From the NCBI GenBank assembly GCA_001781445.1, contig MFLB01000024.1, forward strand, positions 1-7,248: DNA of 7,248 nucleotides, written 5' to 3'. The position numbers and the translations under genes were made by a program. The notes beneath the pieces are model-generated. The model was not told the origin of the DNA. It worked only from the letters and a program-made list of their open reading frames with translations, and made no database searches. Below are positions 1 to 6,635 of the stretch, one piece after another (the first letter of the stretch is position 1; each line of letters starts with the position of its first letter). This stretch comes from Candidatus Kaiserbacteria bacterium RIFCSPHIGHO2_01_FULL_58_22. Its GTDB lineage: Bacteria; Patescibacteriota; Minisyncoccia; Phycocordibacterales; UBA2100.

Positions 1-105
1 CACGAGAGAAAGCAGTGGGACCGAAACAAGATGTCGCCCGTCGAATACAGGGAACATCTTCTCACAAAGTCGAGCGTGGGAGTGGGTTTCGAAAGTGTCC
101 GCTAA
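1..105 (+). CDS. IS3-family transposase (OrfB), C-terminal fragment
   Basis: This frame is open from the first base of the window and stops at TAA 103-105, giving 34 residues; the rest lies outside the window. The stretch around residues 6-20 (WDRNKMSPVEYREHL) matches the typical end of IS3/IS150-group DDE transposases, where a (M/L)(S/T)PVEYR motif follows the catalytic core. The catalytic DDE residues are not in the window, so activity cannot be judged. The stop codon lies inside the terminal inverted repeat, which is common in compact insertion sequences and supports the reading frame. Recognition rests on the motif and on the IS-like end just after it. The family is fairly sure; the subgroup is a guess. 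Confidence 0.72.
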   Translation, partial: HERKQWDRNKMSPVEYREHLLTKSSVGVGFESVR

Positions 106-115
106 ATGGGGTACA
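1..115 (+). mobile_element. right end of an IS3-family insertion sequence
   Basis: The transposase 3' end runs into GTGTCCGCTAAATGGGGTACA (95-115). Read inward from the outside this starts TGTACCCC and continues to GGACAC, the 5'-TG...CA-3' organisation typical of IS3-family ends. The exact boundary could be 115 or 117, because the bases are ACACA. The matching left end and the target duplication are outside the window. The element ends 12-14 bp beyond the clpB stop codon, so it sits in the clpB 3' flank without visibly cutting the gene. Confidence 0.6.
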
Positions 116-129
116 CATCATTGTACGTA

Positions 130-2838
130 TTAGGCTCGGGCTATCGCGCGGGAGCGGACGCTTCGGTGCCTCTCCGGACCTTTGCGCACGTCGAAGGTGA
201 ATTCGCCGCCTGTACCGAGCGGGGTCGAGGCATCTTTGACGTCGACCGACACGGAGCCGCCCTCCATGATGCCGCGCGCGACCATCATGTTCGCGATCGG
301 CGTCATCACTTTGGTCTGAATGAGCCGCTTCAAGGGACGCGCGCCGTACTGCGGGTTGTAGCCCTCCTTCGCGAGGTGCGCGAGCGCCGCCTGCGAGAGT
401 ACGAGCGTTATGTGTTTTTCCGCGAGGCGCTTGGAAACGATGTCAACCTGCATACGCACGATCTCCATGATCGCGTCTTGGCTAAGGATATTGAAGAGCA
501 CGATGTCGTCGAGGCGGTTGAGGAACTCGGGGCGGAAGAATTCTTTCAGCGAATCCATGACTTTCTGCTTCGCCTGCTCGTAGCGCTCGTCCTGCGTCGC
601 GCCGCCTCCGCCACCGAATCCGAGAGAGGACATTTTGTCGATGTGCTCCGCGCCGATGTTGGAGGTCAGGATGATCACGCAGTTCTTGAAATTCACGGTG
701 CGCCCCTTCGCGTCGGTCAGGCGGCCGTTGTCGAGCACCTGCAGGAGGATGTTGAAGACCTCCGGGTGCGCTTTTTCTATCTCGTCGAAGAGGATGACGG
801 AGTAGGGGCGGTGCCGCACGAGCTCCGTGAGGCCGCCGCCTTCGTCGTAGCCGACGTAGCCCGGCGGCGAGCCGATCATCTTCGAGATCGAGTGCTTCTC
901 CGTGTACTCCGACATGTCGACGCGGATTAGGGCCTTATCGGTGTTGAACATGAATTCCGCGAGCGCCTTCGTGAGTTCCGTTTTCCCGACGCCGGTGGGG
1001 CCGAGGAAGAGGAAGCTTCCCACGGGGCGGTTGGGATCGCTGATGCCGGCCCGGCTGCGCTTGATGGCGTCGGAGACTTTTTGCACGGCTTCGCCTTGTC
1101 CGACGATGCGCTTTTTGAGTTCTGCTTCCATCCGCGAGAGCTTTTCGGCCTCTTCTTCGAGCATGCGGGAGACCGGGACGCCCGTCCAGCGGGAGACGAC
1201 GCCGGCGATGTCCTCCTCGGTTATCTCCTCTTTCAGCACGCGGCGCGTCTGCTGGAGCTTCTTGAGCCGCTTCGTCGCCGCTTCGATATCGCGCTCCAGG
1301 GCGGGGATCCGCCCGTAGCGTATCTCCGCGGTCTTCGTGAGGTCGGAGATGTTTTCGGCCGCGTCGGCTTCGAGGCGCGCGCGCTCAAGCTCGCTTTTTC
1401 CGCGCTTGATCTCGGCGAGCGTCTCCTTCTCGTTCTTCCACTTGAGCTCGAGCTCGCGCGTCGCGTCGCGGAGGTCGGCGACCTCTTTTTCGATCGATCT
1501 CACGCGCGTGCGCGCCTTGCCTTCGCCGGCCTCGGATTCTTTCTTCAGGGCCTCGCGCTCGATCTCAAGGCGGGTGATCTTGCGGTGCGCTTCTTCGAGA
1601 GCCGGCGGCTTATTCTCGAGAGAAAGGCGCAGTGCGGAAGACGCCTCGTCGATGAGGTCTATGGATTTGTCGGGCAGGAACCGCTCCGTGATGTAGCGCG
1701 TCGAGAGCTGGACGGCGGCGACGATCGCGTCGTCGGTGATGCGCACGCCGTGGTAGAGCTCGTAGCGCTCCTTCAGGCCGCGCAGGATGGCGACCGCGTC
1801 GTCGGTCGAGGGTTCATTCACGTAGACCGGCTGGAAGCGCCGCGTGAGCGCGGGATCGTGTTCTATGTGCCGCTGGTATTCCTTCAGCGTCGTCGCGCCG
1901 ATGACGCGTATCTCGCCGCGCGAGAGAGCGGGCTTGAGCATGTTGGAGGCGTCCATCGAGCCTTCGGCGGCGCCGGCGCCCACGAGCGTGTGCATCTCGT
2001 CGATGAAGAGGATGATCTTGCCTTCGGAGCGCTCGACTTCCTTCATGACGGCCTTAAGACGTTCCTCGAATTCGCCGCGGTACTTCGTGCCCGCGATGAG
2101 AAGCCCGAGGTCGAGCTGGACGATCTCCTTGCCGCGGAGACTCTCCGGCACGTCGCCCGAGGCGGCGCGCTGTGCGAGGCCTTCCGCCACCGCGGTCTTT
2201 CCCACGCCGGCTTCGCCGATGAGGATGGGATTGTTCTTCGTGCGCCTGGAGAGTATCTGGATGACGCGCGTTATCTCGGTATCGCGCCCGATGACCGGAT
2301 CGAGCTTGTTCTCGCGCGCGCGGTCGGTGAGCGAGCGCGCGAAGCGCGCGAGCGCGCGGGGCTTCCGCGGCTCATCGGCGTCGCGGATCTTGCCTTCTTT
2401 GATGTCGGTGAGGACGCGCGCGAGCGCCGCCCGGTCGATACGGAAGCGCGCGAAGATGTCGGACGCGGGGCCGGGGTGCTCTATCAATCCCAAGAGGAGG
2501 TGCTCCGGGGAAACGAACTGGTCGTTGAACGAAGCGGCGATCCGGGGAGCGGCTTCGAACACGCGTACCAGCTCCGGGGTGAGGTAAAGCTGGAACGAAG
2601 GCGACACCGCGGTGTTGCCCGAACTTCCCTCGATGAGCTCCAATACGGAATCGGAGAGATGGGTGATGTCGGTGTCCACCTGCTCGAGCATGGGCACGAC
2701 CATCGACTCTTCCTGCATGAGGAGCGCGGCGAGGAGGTGGAGCGTGGAGACCTGGTTGTGGCCGCGCTCGACCGCGAGCTGATGCGCGCGATGGATCGCT
2801 TCTTTCGCCTTTGTCGTGTAGTTGTTGAATGGGGTCAT
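130..2838 (-). CDS. clpB: ATP-dependent chaperone ClpB (AAA+ disaggregase) with a ClpC-like LGF loop
   Basis: This is a 902-residue Hsp100 protein that would thread aggregated proteins through a hexameric ring in the cytoplasm using ATP. Domains in order: Clp N-domain (about 1-150, two repeats); NBD1 with Walker A GEAGVGKT (208-215), Walker B IILFIDE (275-281) and arginine finger region LTRRF (331-335); coiled-coil middle domain (about 408-535); SRWTGVPV (549-556); NBD2 with Walker A GPTGVGKT (613-620), Walker B VILFDE (681-686) and sensor-2 GARPLKR (832-838). The long middle domain is the ClpB type; ClpC has about half of it. An insertion with SSLGFGGGGG (737-746) follows TSNIGA, at the place where ClpA/ClpC carry the ClpP-docking loop. 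The C-terminus ends in an Arg-rich tail (883-902). The start fits the family N-terminus. No Shine-Dalgarno or CIRCE element is seen upstream. Confidence 0.93.
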   Translation of the reverse strand: MTPFNNYTTKAKEAIHRAHQLAVERGHNQVSTLHLLAALLMQEESMVVPMLEQVDTDITHLSDSVLELIEGSSGNTAVSPSFQLYLTPELVRVFEAAPRIAASFNDQFVSPEHLLLGLIEHPGPASDIFARFRIDRAALARVLTDIKEGKIRDADEPRKPRALARFARSLTDRARENKLDPVIGRDTEITRVIQILSRRTKNNPILIGEAGVGKTAVAEGLAQRAASGDVPESLRGKEIVQLDLGLLIAGTKYRGEFEERLKAVMKEVERSEGKIILFIDEMHTLVGAGAAEGSMDASNMLKPALSRGEIRVIGATTLKEYQRHIEHDPALTRRFQPVYVNEPSTDDAVAILRGLKERYELYHGVRITDDAIVAAVQLSTRYITERFLPDKSIDLIDEASSALRLSLENKPPALEEAHRKITRLEIEREALKKESEAGEGKARTRVRSIEKEVADLRDATRELELKWKNEKETLAEIKRGKSELERARLEADAAENISDLTKTAEIRYGRIPALERDIEAATKRLKKLQQTRRVLKEEITEEDIAGVVSRWTGVPVSRMLEEEAEKLSRMEAELKKRIVGQGEAVQKVSDAIKRSRAGISDPNRPVGSFLFLGPTGVGKTELTKALAEFMFNTDKALIRVDMSEYTEKHSISKMIGSPPGYVGYDEGGGLTELVRHRPYSVILFDEIEKAHPEVFNILLQVLDNGRLTDAKGRTVNFKNCVIILTSNIGAEHIDKMSSLGFGGGGGATQDERYEQAKQKVMDSLKEFFRPEFLNRLDDIVLFNILSQDAIMEIVRMQVDIVSKRLAEKHITLVLSQAALAHLAKEGYNPQYGARPLKRLIQTKVMTPIANMMVARGIMEGGSVSVDVKDASTPLGTGGEFTFDVRKGPERHRSVRSRAIARA

Positions 2839-2846
2839 ATTGAAAT

Positions 2847-2877
2847 AGCTACCGGCTACCGGCTACGAGCTACCAGC
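2847..2877. repeat. heptanucleotide tandem array, consensus RGCTACS, about 4.4 copies
   Basis: Units on the plus strand are AGCTACC, GGCTACC, GGCTACG, AGCTACC and a decayed partial AGCCAAC. The array ends 8 bp upstream of the clpB start codon (2838). With the promoter proposed at 2882-2910 it would form nearly the whole clpB 5' untranslated region. In RNA, adjacent units can form a small CCGG-UAG-CCGG hairpin. Confidence 0.85.
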
Positions 2878-2881
2878 CAAC

Positions 2882-2910
2882 AGTGTACAGGAAATGCGGG
2901 AAAAATTCAA
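2882..2910 (-). promoter_or_regulatory. candidate clpB promoter
   Basis: Read on the minus strand, TTGAAT (2910-2905) and TACACT (2887-2882) are separated by 17 bp; each matches four of six consensus bases. A start about 7 bases after the -10 would fall near 2875, at the edge of the heptamer array, leaving a leader of about 37 bases. The assignment is by eye only. Confidence 0.45.
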
Positions 2911-2915
2911 ATGCG

Positions 2916-3755
2916 TTATTCACTCGCGGGGTCGTTCGCATCCGCCTTGTCCGCCGGATTTTGCTCCACGAGAACCGTTGCGGGCATGAAGCCGCTTTTG
3001 CTCGACGCGCGGGCAACGGAGGTGCTCACACCCAGTAGCGCGCCGTCGGTATTGATGAGCGGGCTTCCCTGCATGAGGATTTCGGCCGAAATGTTGGTGT
3101 CGATGATCGCGCCGCCTGCTTCGCGCGGAATGAGCGCCGTGACGAGCCCGTCGGTGATGCGCGGGATGCTCTTGCCGGAAAGAGCGACGACCGCCTGGCC
3201 GAGCATGGGGCGCGTCGTCGAAAGGGAGATCGGCCTGAACGGCGCCGCTTTCCCGTCGGCGGTCGTCGTCGCCGCCTTAAGAAGCGCGATGCCCGTATCC
3301 TCGTCGCGCGAGATCACGCGGGCCTGCACGGACGAACCGTCGGAAAACGCGAGCGCGGCGCCCTCCGCGCCGCCAAGCGCGACGCCGTCTGCGAGGACTC
3401 TGCCGTCCGCATCGAGCACGATACCCAAACCGAGAAAGACCGACGCCTCTCCGTCGTTCGTATACACGCGCACGAGGCTCGGCGTTGCTTTCTCGACCGC
3501 CTGCACTATAAGATCGCTCTCCTTCACGACAACGGTCTTTTCCGTCGTAACGACCGCCGCGGCCTGGCCCGAAGAAGGCGAGGGGACAACTTTCTCGACG
3601 GTGCGCTCGATGACGCGGTTGACGGTCTGCGCTATCGTCGGCGGCGCCTGCTCCATGAGGGAGACCGTGACGATGCCTGTCGCGATGGAAGTGACGAAGG
3701 AGACGAGGAGCGTCAGGAGGACGATCTGGGATTTTGAGAGCTCCTCCATGTTCAT
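2916..3755 (-). CDS. membrane-anchored HtrA/trypsin-fold protein lacking the catalytic triad
   Basis: The product is 279 residues: a short cytoplasmic start, one transmembrane segment (about 9-34), a Pro/Val/Glu linker with NRVIERTVEKVVP (46-58), then a trypsin-like domain (about 82-250) and a polar tail. No PDZ domain is present. The HtrA framework is clear: GLGIVLDADGRVL (109-121) matches GSGVIIDADG, DEDTGIALLKA (151-161) matches the Asp motif, and SPLINTDGALLGV (231-243) matches SGGxLVNxxGxxIGI. An almost ungapped alignment with DegP puts V125 at the catalytic His, G155 at the Asp and Q229 at the Ser, so proteolysis is unlikely. It is probably an extracytoplasmic binding or regulatory pseudoprotease; its partner is unknown. 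The start at 3755 (MNMEEL) places the membrane segment correctly; 3749 is an in-frame alternative. Longer upstream readings run through the desulfurase gene and are spurious. Confidence 0.85.
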   Translation of the reverse strand: MNMEELSKSQIVLLTLLVSFVTSIATGIVTVSLMEQAPPTIAQTVNRVIERTVEKVVPSPSSGQAAAVVTTEKTVVVKESDLIVQAVEKATPSLVRVYTNDGEASVFLGLGIVLDADGRVLADGVALGGAEGAALAFSDGSSVQARVISRDEDTGIALLKAATTTADGKAAPFRPISLSTTRPMLGQAVVALSGKSIPRITDGLVTALIPREAGGAIIDTNISAEILMQGSPLINTDGALLGVSTSVARASSKSGFMPATVLVEQNPADKADANDPASE

Positions 3756-3761
3756 GCGCAC

Positions 3762-3793
3762 ATAGTAAATAGAAAATAGAAAATAGTAAATAG
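3762..3793. repeat. heptanucleotide tandem array, consensus ATAGWAA, about 4.6 copies
   Basis: The units on the plus strand are ATAGTAA, ATAGAAA, ATAGAAA, ATAGTAA and a partial ATAG. The array ends 6 bp upstream of the HtrA-like start codon (3755). On the minus strand every unit contributes CTATTT or TACTAT, which resemble -10 hexamers, so the array may hold or mimic promoter elements. No clear -35 partner was found. The rest of this gap (3794-3825) shows no clear terminator. Confidence 0.88.
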
Positions 3794-3825
3794 CAATGCG
3801 CCAGCTACAATACCCAAGCAACGCG

Positions 3826-5055
3826 CTAGGATGCCTTCGCGACAACACGCGCCAGCGCCTCAACAACCCGTCGGATGTCTCCTGTGGCGGTGTCGCGACC
3901 GAGTGAGAATCGGAGGGTATGTTCTGTTCTCCACACATCTTCGGGACGCGGGTATAGCGCGGCAACCACGTGGGACGTACTTTCCTCGCCCTCTCTGCAG
4001 GCGCTTTTCGTGGAGACCGCGATTCCTTTCGCGTCGAGTGCGAGGGTGATGTATTCACTTGAGATGTTCGGGATGGACACATTGAGCATGTGGGGGAGCG
4101 TGTGTTCAGGAGAACTATTGACGACAAGGCCGGGAATCTGCGCCAGAAGCTCTCCCGCAAATTCATCACGCACAGTCTTGATGCGTTTCGCTTCCGCGTC
4201 GCGCTCGCCGACAATCGTCTCGAACGCGACGGCGAACCCTGCGGCGAGCGCGACACTCTCGGTGCCTGCTCGAAGACCTCGCTCCTGCGTTCCACCCAAG
4301 AGTATCGGCGCGAGTTCAGCTCTGGCGTTTCGATACAGCGCGCCGACGCCGTGCGGCCCGTAGAGCTTGTTCGCCCCGAGCGAGAGAAGATCGACGCCGA
4401 GGCTGTGCGCGAGCGTGGGGAGGTAGAGCGGCCCCTGGCCGGCATCGGTATGGAAGATGATGTTCGTACCGCGCTCTTTCTCGTGCGAGCGAATGACGTG
4501 AGCGATCTTCGCGAGCGGCTGTATCGTGCCTATCTCGTTGTTCGCCCACCCGATGGAAACGAATACCGTCTCTTTTCGGAGCGCTTTCCGCACGGAGTCA
4601 GGAGTGATGATGCCGCGCTCGTCGGGCTCGACGTGGGTGATAGTTCCTCCCATCCGTTCGACTTCGGCAAAGCATTCCAGCACCGCATCGTGTTCTATCG
4701 AGCTTACGACCCAGTGCGTGCTCTCAAGTCCGCGTACCAAGGGCCGTCCTTCAGGGATCCCAAGGACGGTCCTTGGTGCGTTACGTTCCAGCGTGCGCGC
4801 GTATCCGATGATGGCGAGATTGTTCGCTTCGGTGAGGCCGGAAGTGAACACAAGCTCGCGCGCCTGTGTGCCGAGGAGCATCGCTATCCGCGCACGGGAA
4901 TGCTCGAGGCTCTTTTTTGCCGCGACTCCCTCTGCATGTATCGCCCCCGGATTCCCGATGAGCTCTTCCGCCTCGCGCATTGCTCGAATCGCTTCCGGCA
5001 CAACCGGCGGCGCGCTCGCGTAGTCGAGATATATCCGCCGTTTGGAAAACCACAT
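3826..5055 (-). CDS. cysteine desulfurase, NifS/IscS family, with an in-frame palindromic insertion
   Basis: This 409-residue PLP enzyme takes sulfur from L-cysteine as a persulfide, for tRNA thiolation or Fe-S assembly. Recognised residues: N-terminal IYLDY (8-12); TSGLTEANN (71-79) for phosphate binding; H122 (IEHDAV) stacking on PLP; NNEIG (172-176); D204 and Q207 (HTDAGQ); PLP lysine K230 in NKLYGPHGVGALY; QERGLRAGTES (257-267); and the persulfide cysteine C353 in KSACREGEESTSHV. The usual His before the PLP lysine is Asn229, and the usual ATTP after LDY is SAPP. Residues 92-108 are encoded by a palindrome that IscS lacks. The start at 5055 fits the family N-terminus and lies 6 bp after a TATACT box; an upstream ATG at 5112 would overlap infB and is less likely. 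No scaffold (iscU/sufU) or thiolase gene is in the window, so the sulfur acceptor is unknown and no iscS or nifS symbol is assigned. Confidence 0.92.
   Translation of the reverse strand: MWFSKRRIYLDYASAPPVVPEAIRAMREAEELIGNPGAIHAEGVAAKKSLEHSRARIAMLLGTQARELVFTSGLTEANNLAIIGYARTLERNAPRTVLGIPEGRPLVRGLESTHWVVSSIEHDAVLECFAEVERMGGTITHVEPDERGIITPDSVRKALRKETVFVSIGWANNEIGTIQPLAKIAHVIRSHEKERGTNIIFHTDAGQGPLYLPTLAHSLGVDLLSLGANKLYGPHGVGALYRNARAELAPILLGGTQERGLRAGTESVALAAGFAVAFETIVGERDAEAKRIKTVRDEFAGELLAQIPGLVVNSSPEHTLPHMLNVSIPNISSEYITLALDAKGIAVSTKSACREGEESTSHVVAALYPRPEDVWRTEHTLRFSLGRDTATGDIRRVVEALARVVAKAS
4733..4780. repeat. 48-bp palindromic element inserted in frame in the desulfurase gene
   Basis: Two 19-base arms (4733-4751 and 4762-4780) are complementary at 17 positions, and the other two are G-T pairs in plus-strand polarity. 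The central 10 bases contain the palindrome GGGATCCC (4754-4761). The element is 16 codons long, keeps the minus-strand frame open, and encodes PRTVLGIPEGRPLV (94-107). Aligned with IscS, the desulfurase has about 19 extra residues exactly here, between the TExNNLAI helix and the strand before the PLP-stacking His. Confidence 0.85.
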
Positions 5056-5069
5056 AAGAAGAGTATACT
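5042..5069 (+). promoter_or_regulatory. candidate infB promoter sharing the palindromic -10
   Basis: TTGGAA (5042-5047) and TATACT (5064-5069) are separated by 16 bp. Transcription would start near 5076, giving a leader of about 30 bases before the infB ATG at 5106. The -10 overlaps the divergent box because AGTATACT (5062-5069) is its own reverse complement. The -35 would lie inside the desulfurase coding sequence. Confidence 0.45.
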
Positions 5070-5093
5070 GCGCGAAACCCGCCTGTATGGCAA
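5062..5093 (-). promoter_or_regulatory. candidate desulfurase promoter, predicted leaderless transcript
   Basis: On the minus strand a TATACT box (5067-5062) is followed by six bases and then the ATG at 5055, so a usual start 7 bases after the box would be the A of the start codon. A possible -35 TTGCCA (5093-5088) is 20 bp away, longer than ideal. No Shine-Dalgarno sequence could fit in the remaining space. Confidence 0.5.
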
Positions 5094-5105
5094 TCCCGAA
5101 AACAT

Positions 5106-6635
5106 ATGGCAAAATCCTTCGAACATACTACCGAGCGTCCGCCCGTTGTCGTCGTCATGGGGCATGTCGATCACGGCAAGTCGACACTGCTGGATTTCAT
5201 TCGTAAATCGAACACGGTAGAAAAGGAGGCCGGCGGCATCACACAGCACGTCGCCGCATACGAGGTAGTCAGAGAAAAGATCGACCCTTCGACTTCGCTC
5301 ATGGTCAATAAACGAATTACGTTCATCGATACGCCCGGCCACGCGGCTTTCCAGAGCATCCGCGCGCGCGGCGCCAACGTCGCCGACATCGCCATCCTCG
5401 TCGTCGCCGCGGACGACGGCGTGAAGGCGCAGACGCTCGAAGCGCTCGCGAGCATCAAGGCCGCCGAGATTCCCTTCATCATCGCTATCAACAAAGTAGA
5501 CAAGCCGAATGCCAATGTGGAACGCACGCAAGCTTCGCTTTCCGAACAGGGAGTGTATCTCGAAAAGCTCGGCGGCGACGTGCCGTGGGCCGCCGTTTCG
5601 GCCAAGGCAGGGACCGGCGTCGAGGAGCTTCTCGATCTCATTCTCATCGTCGCAGAACTGCAGGAGTACGCGGGCGACCCGTCCGTCCCGGCAAAAGGCT
5701 ACGTGCTGGAATCGCATCGCGACAAAAAAAGAGGCCTCGCCGCGACGCTCGTCATCACCGACGGAACGATACGAGCGGGGATGACGGTGCTCGCGGGGCG
5801 CGCCCTTTCGCCCGTGCGCATTCTCGAGAGCGCGATGGGCAAGACGATAAAGGACGCGTCTTTCTCGACGCCGGTGCGGCTCGTTGGATTCGACGAACTG
5901 CCCGAAGCGGGCGCGTCGTTCCAGGCGTATACGAGCAAGCGGGAAGCCGAAGGCGCGCGTTCGAGCGCGTCCGCCGAACGGAAGAAAGCGCCGCCGGGCG
6001 CGGAGCCTAGCGGGGACGAAACGGAGCGATTCGCCCTTCCGGTCATCGTGCGCGCCGACACGAGCGGCTCCCTCGAAGCCATCGAACACGAGATCTCGCG
6101 CATCGGCGACGAGCGCTCGCTCGTTACGATCGTCCAATCCGGCATCGGCTCGCTCGGCGAAAACGACGTCAAGACCGCGCTTGCGGGCTCCGTTCCCGGC
6201 GTCGTCATCGGATTCAACGTGGCCGTGGACCCGATAGCCGAAGAGTACGCGCGCCAGCACGGGATTCGCATCGAACTCTTCGACATCATTTATAAACTGA
6301 CCGAGCGCCTCGAAGAACTTCTCGGCGCGGGCCGGCCGAAGCGCGCCGTGGAAGAGGTGCTCGGACGCGCGAAGGTGCTGAAGCAATTTTCGAGCCGCAA
6401 GGACATGCGCGTCGTGGGAGGGGCGGTGACCGAGGGGCACATGGCGCGCGGCGCGCAGGCGCGCGTCGTCCGCCGGGGGATTGTAATAGGTGTCGGGAAA
6501 ATCCGGAACATCCAGGCGAACAAGGCGGACGTGGACCGCGTTCCTGAAGGAAGCGAATTCGGCGCGCAGATCGCGAGCTCTTTCGAGATAGCCCCGGGGG
6601 ATACGCTCGAATGCTTCACGACCTCCCTCAAATGA
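5106..6635 (+). CDS. infB: translation initiation factor IF-2, minimal form
   Basis: IF-2 is a GTPase that brings fMet-tRNA to the 30S subunit and promotes 50S joining. The GTPase motifs are complete: G1 GHVDHGKS (19-26), G2 GGIT (43-46), G3 DTPGH (75-79, catalytic His79), G4 NKVD (129-132) and G5 SAK (165-167). A beta-barrel domain II (about 190-275) and a polar linker rich in Ala, Glu, Lys and Pro (about 278-305) follow, then domain III with IGFNV (368-372) and the C-terminal fMet-tRNA-binding barrel (about 415-509). At 509 residues it begins directly at the G domain and lacks the N-terminal extension of E. coli IF-2 (890 residues), as is usual in reduced genomes. The start is the ATG at 5106; AAAACAT precedes it and no Shine-Dalgarno sequence is seen. 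Its stop overlaps the rbfA start. Confidence 0.97.
   Translation: MAKSFEHTTERPPVVVVMGHVDHGKSTLLDFIRKSNTVEKEAGGITQHVAAYEVVREKIDPSTSLMVNKRITFIDTPGHAAFQSIRARGANVADIAILVVAADDGVKAQTLEALASIKAAEIPFIIAINKVDKPNANVERTQASLSEQGVYLEKLGGDVPWAAVSAKAGTGVEELLDLILIVAELQEYAGDPSVPAKGYVLESHRDKKRGLAATLVITDGTIRAGMTVLAGRALSPVRILESAMGKTIKDASFSTPVRLVGFDELPEAGASFQAYTSKREAEGARSSASAERKKAPPGAEPSGDETERFALPVIVRADTSGSLEAIEHEISRIGDERSLVTIVQSGIGSLGENDVKTALAGSVPGVVIGFNVAVDPIAEEYARQHGIRIELFDIIYKLTERLEELLGAGRPKRAVEEVLGRAKVLKQFSSRKDMRVVGGAVTEGHMARGAQARVVRRGIVIGVGKIRNIQANKADVDRVPEGSEFGAQIASSFEIAPGDTLECFTTSLK

Noticed and set aside
28..60. Inverted repeat AAGATGT/ACATCTT as a clpB terminator
   Set aside because: The stem is 7 bp with a 19-base loop and no proper T-run, and it lies in the transposase coding sequence.
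106..930. 274-codon plus-strand frame over the clpB 3' half
   Set aside because: It is antisense to the conserved NBD2 of ClpB and shows no family signal.
2839..2915. CIRCE-type heat-shock operator before clpB
   Set aside because: No TTAGCACTC-N9-GAGTGCTAA-like inverted repeat is present in the gap.
1081..3765. 894-codon open frame on the plus strand
   Set aside because: It runs antisense through clpB, the intergenic gap and the HtrA-like gene. Its composition is that of a GC-rich shadow frame and it has no recognisable domain.
3756..4445. N-terminal extension of the HtrA-like frame
   Set aside because: The extra 230 residues are Arg/Ser-rich, read through the desulfurase gene and the heptamer array, and would bury the transmembrane segment.
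4884..6440. 518-codon open frame on the minus strand
   Set aside because: It is antisense to infB and enters the desulfurase gene in another frame; both true genes are certain by motifs.
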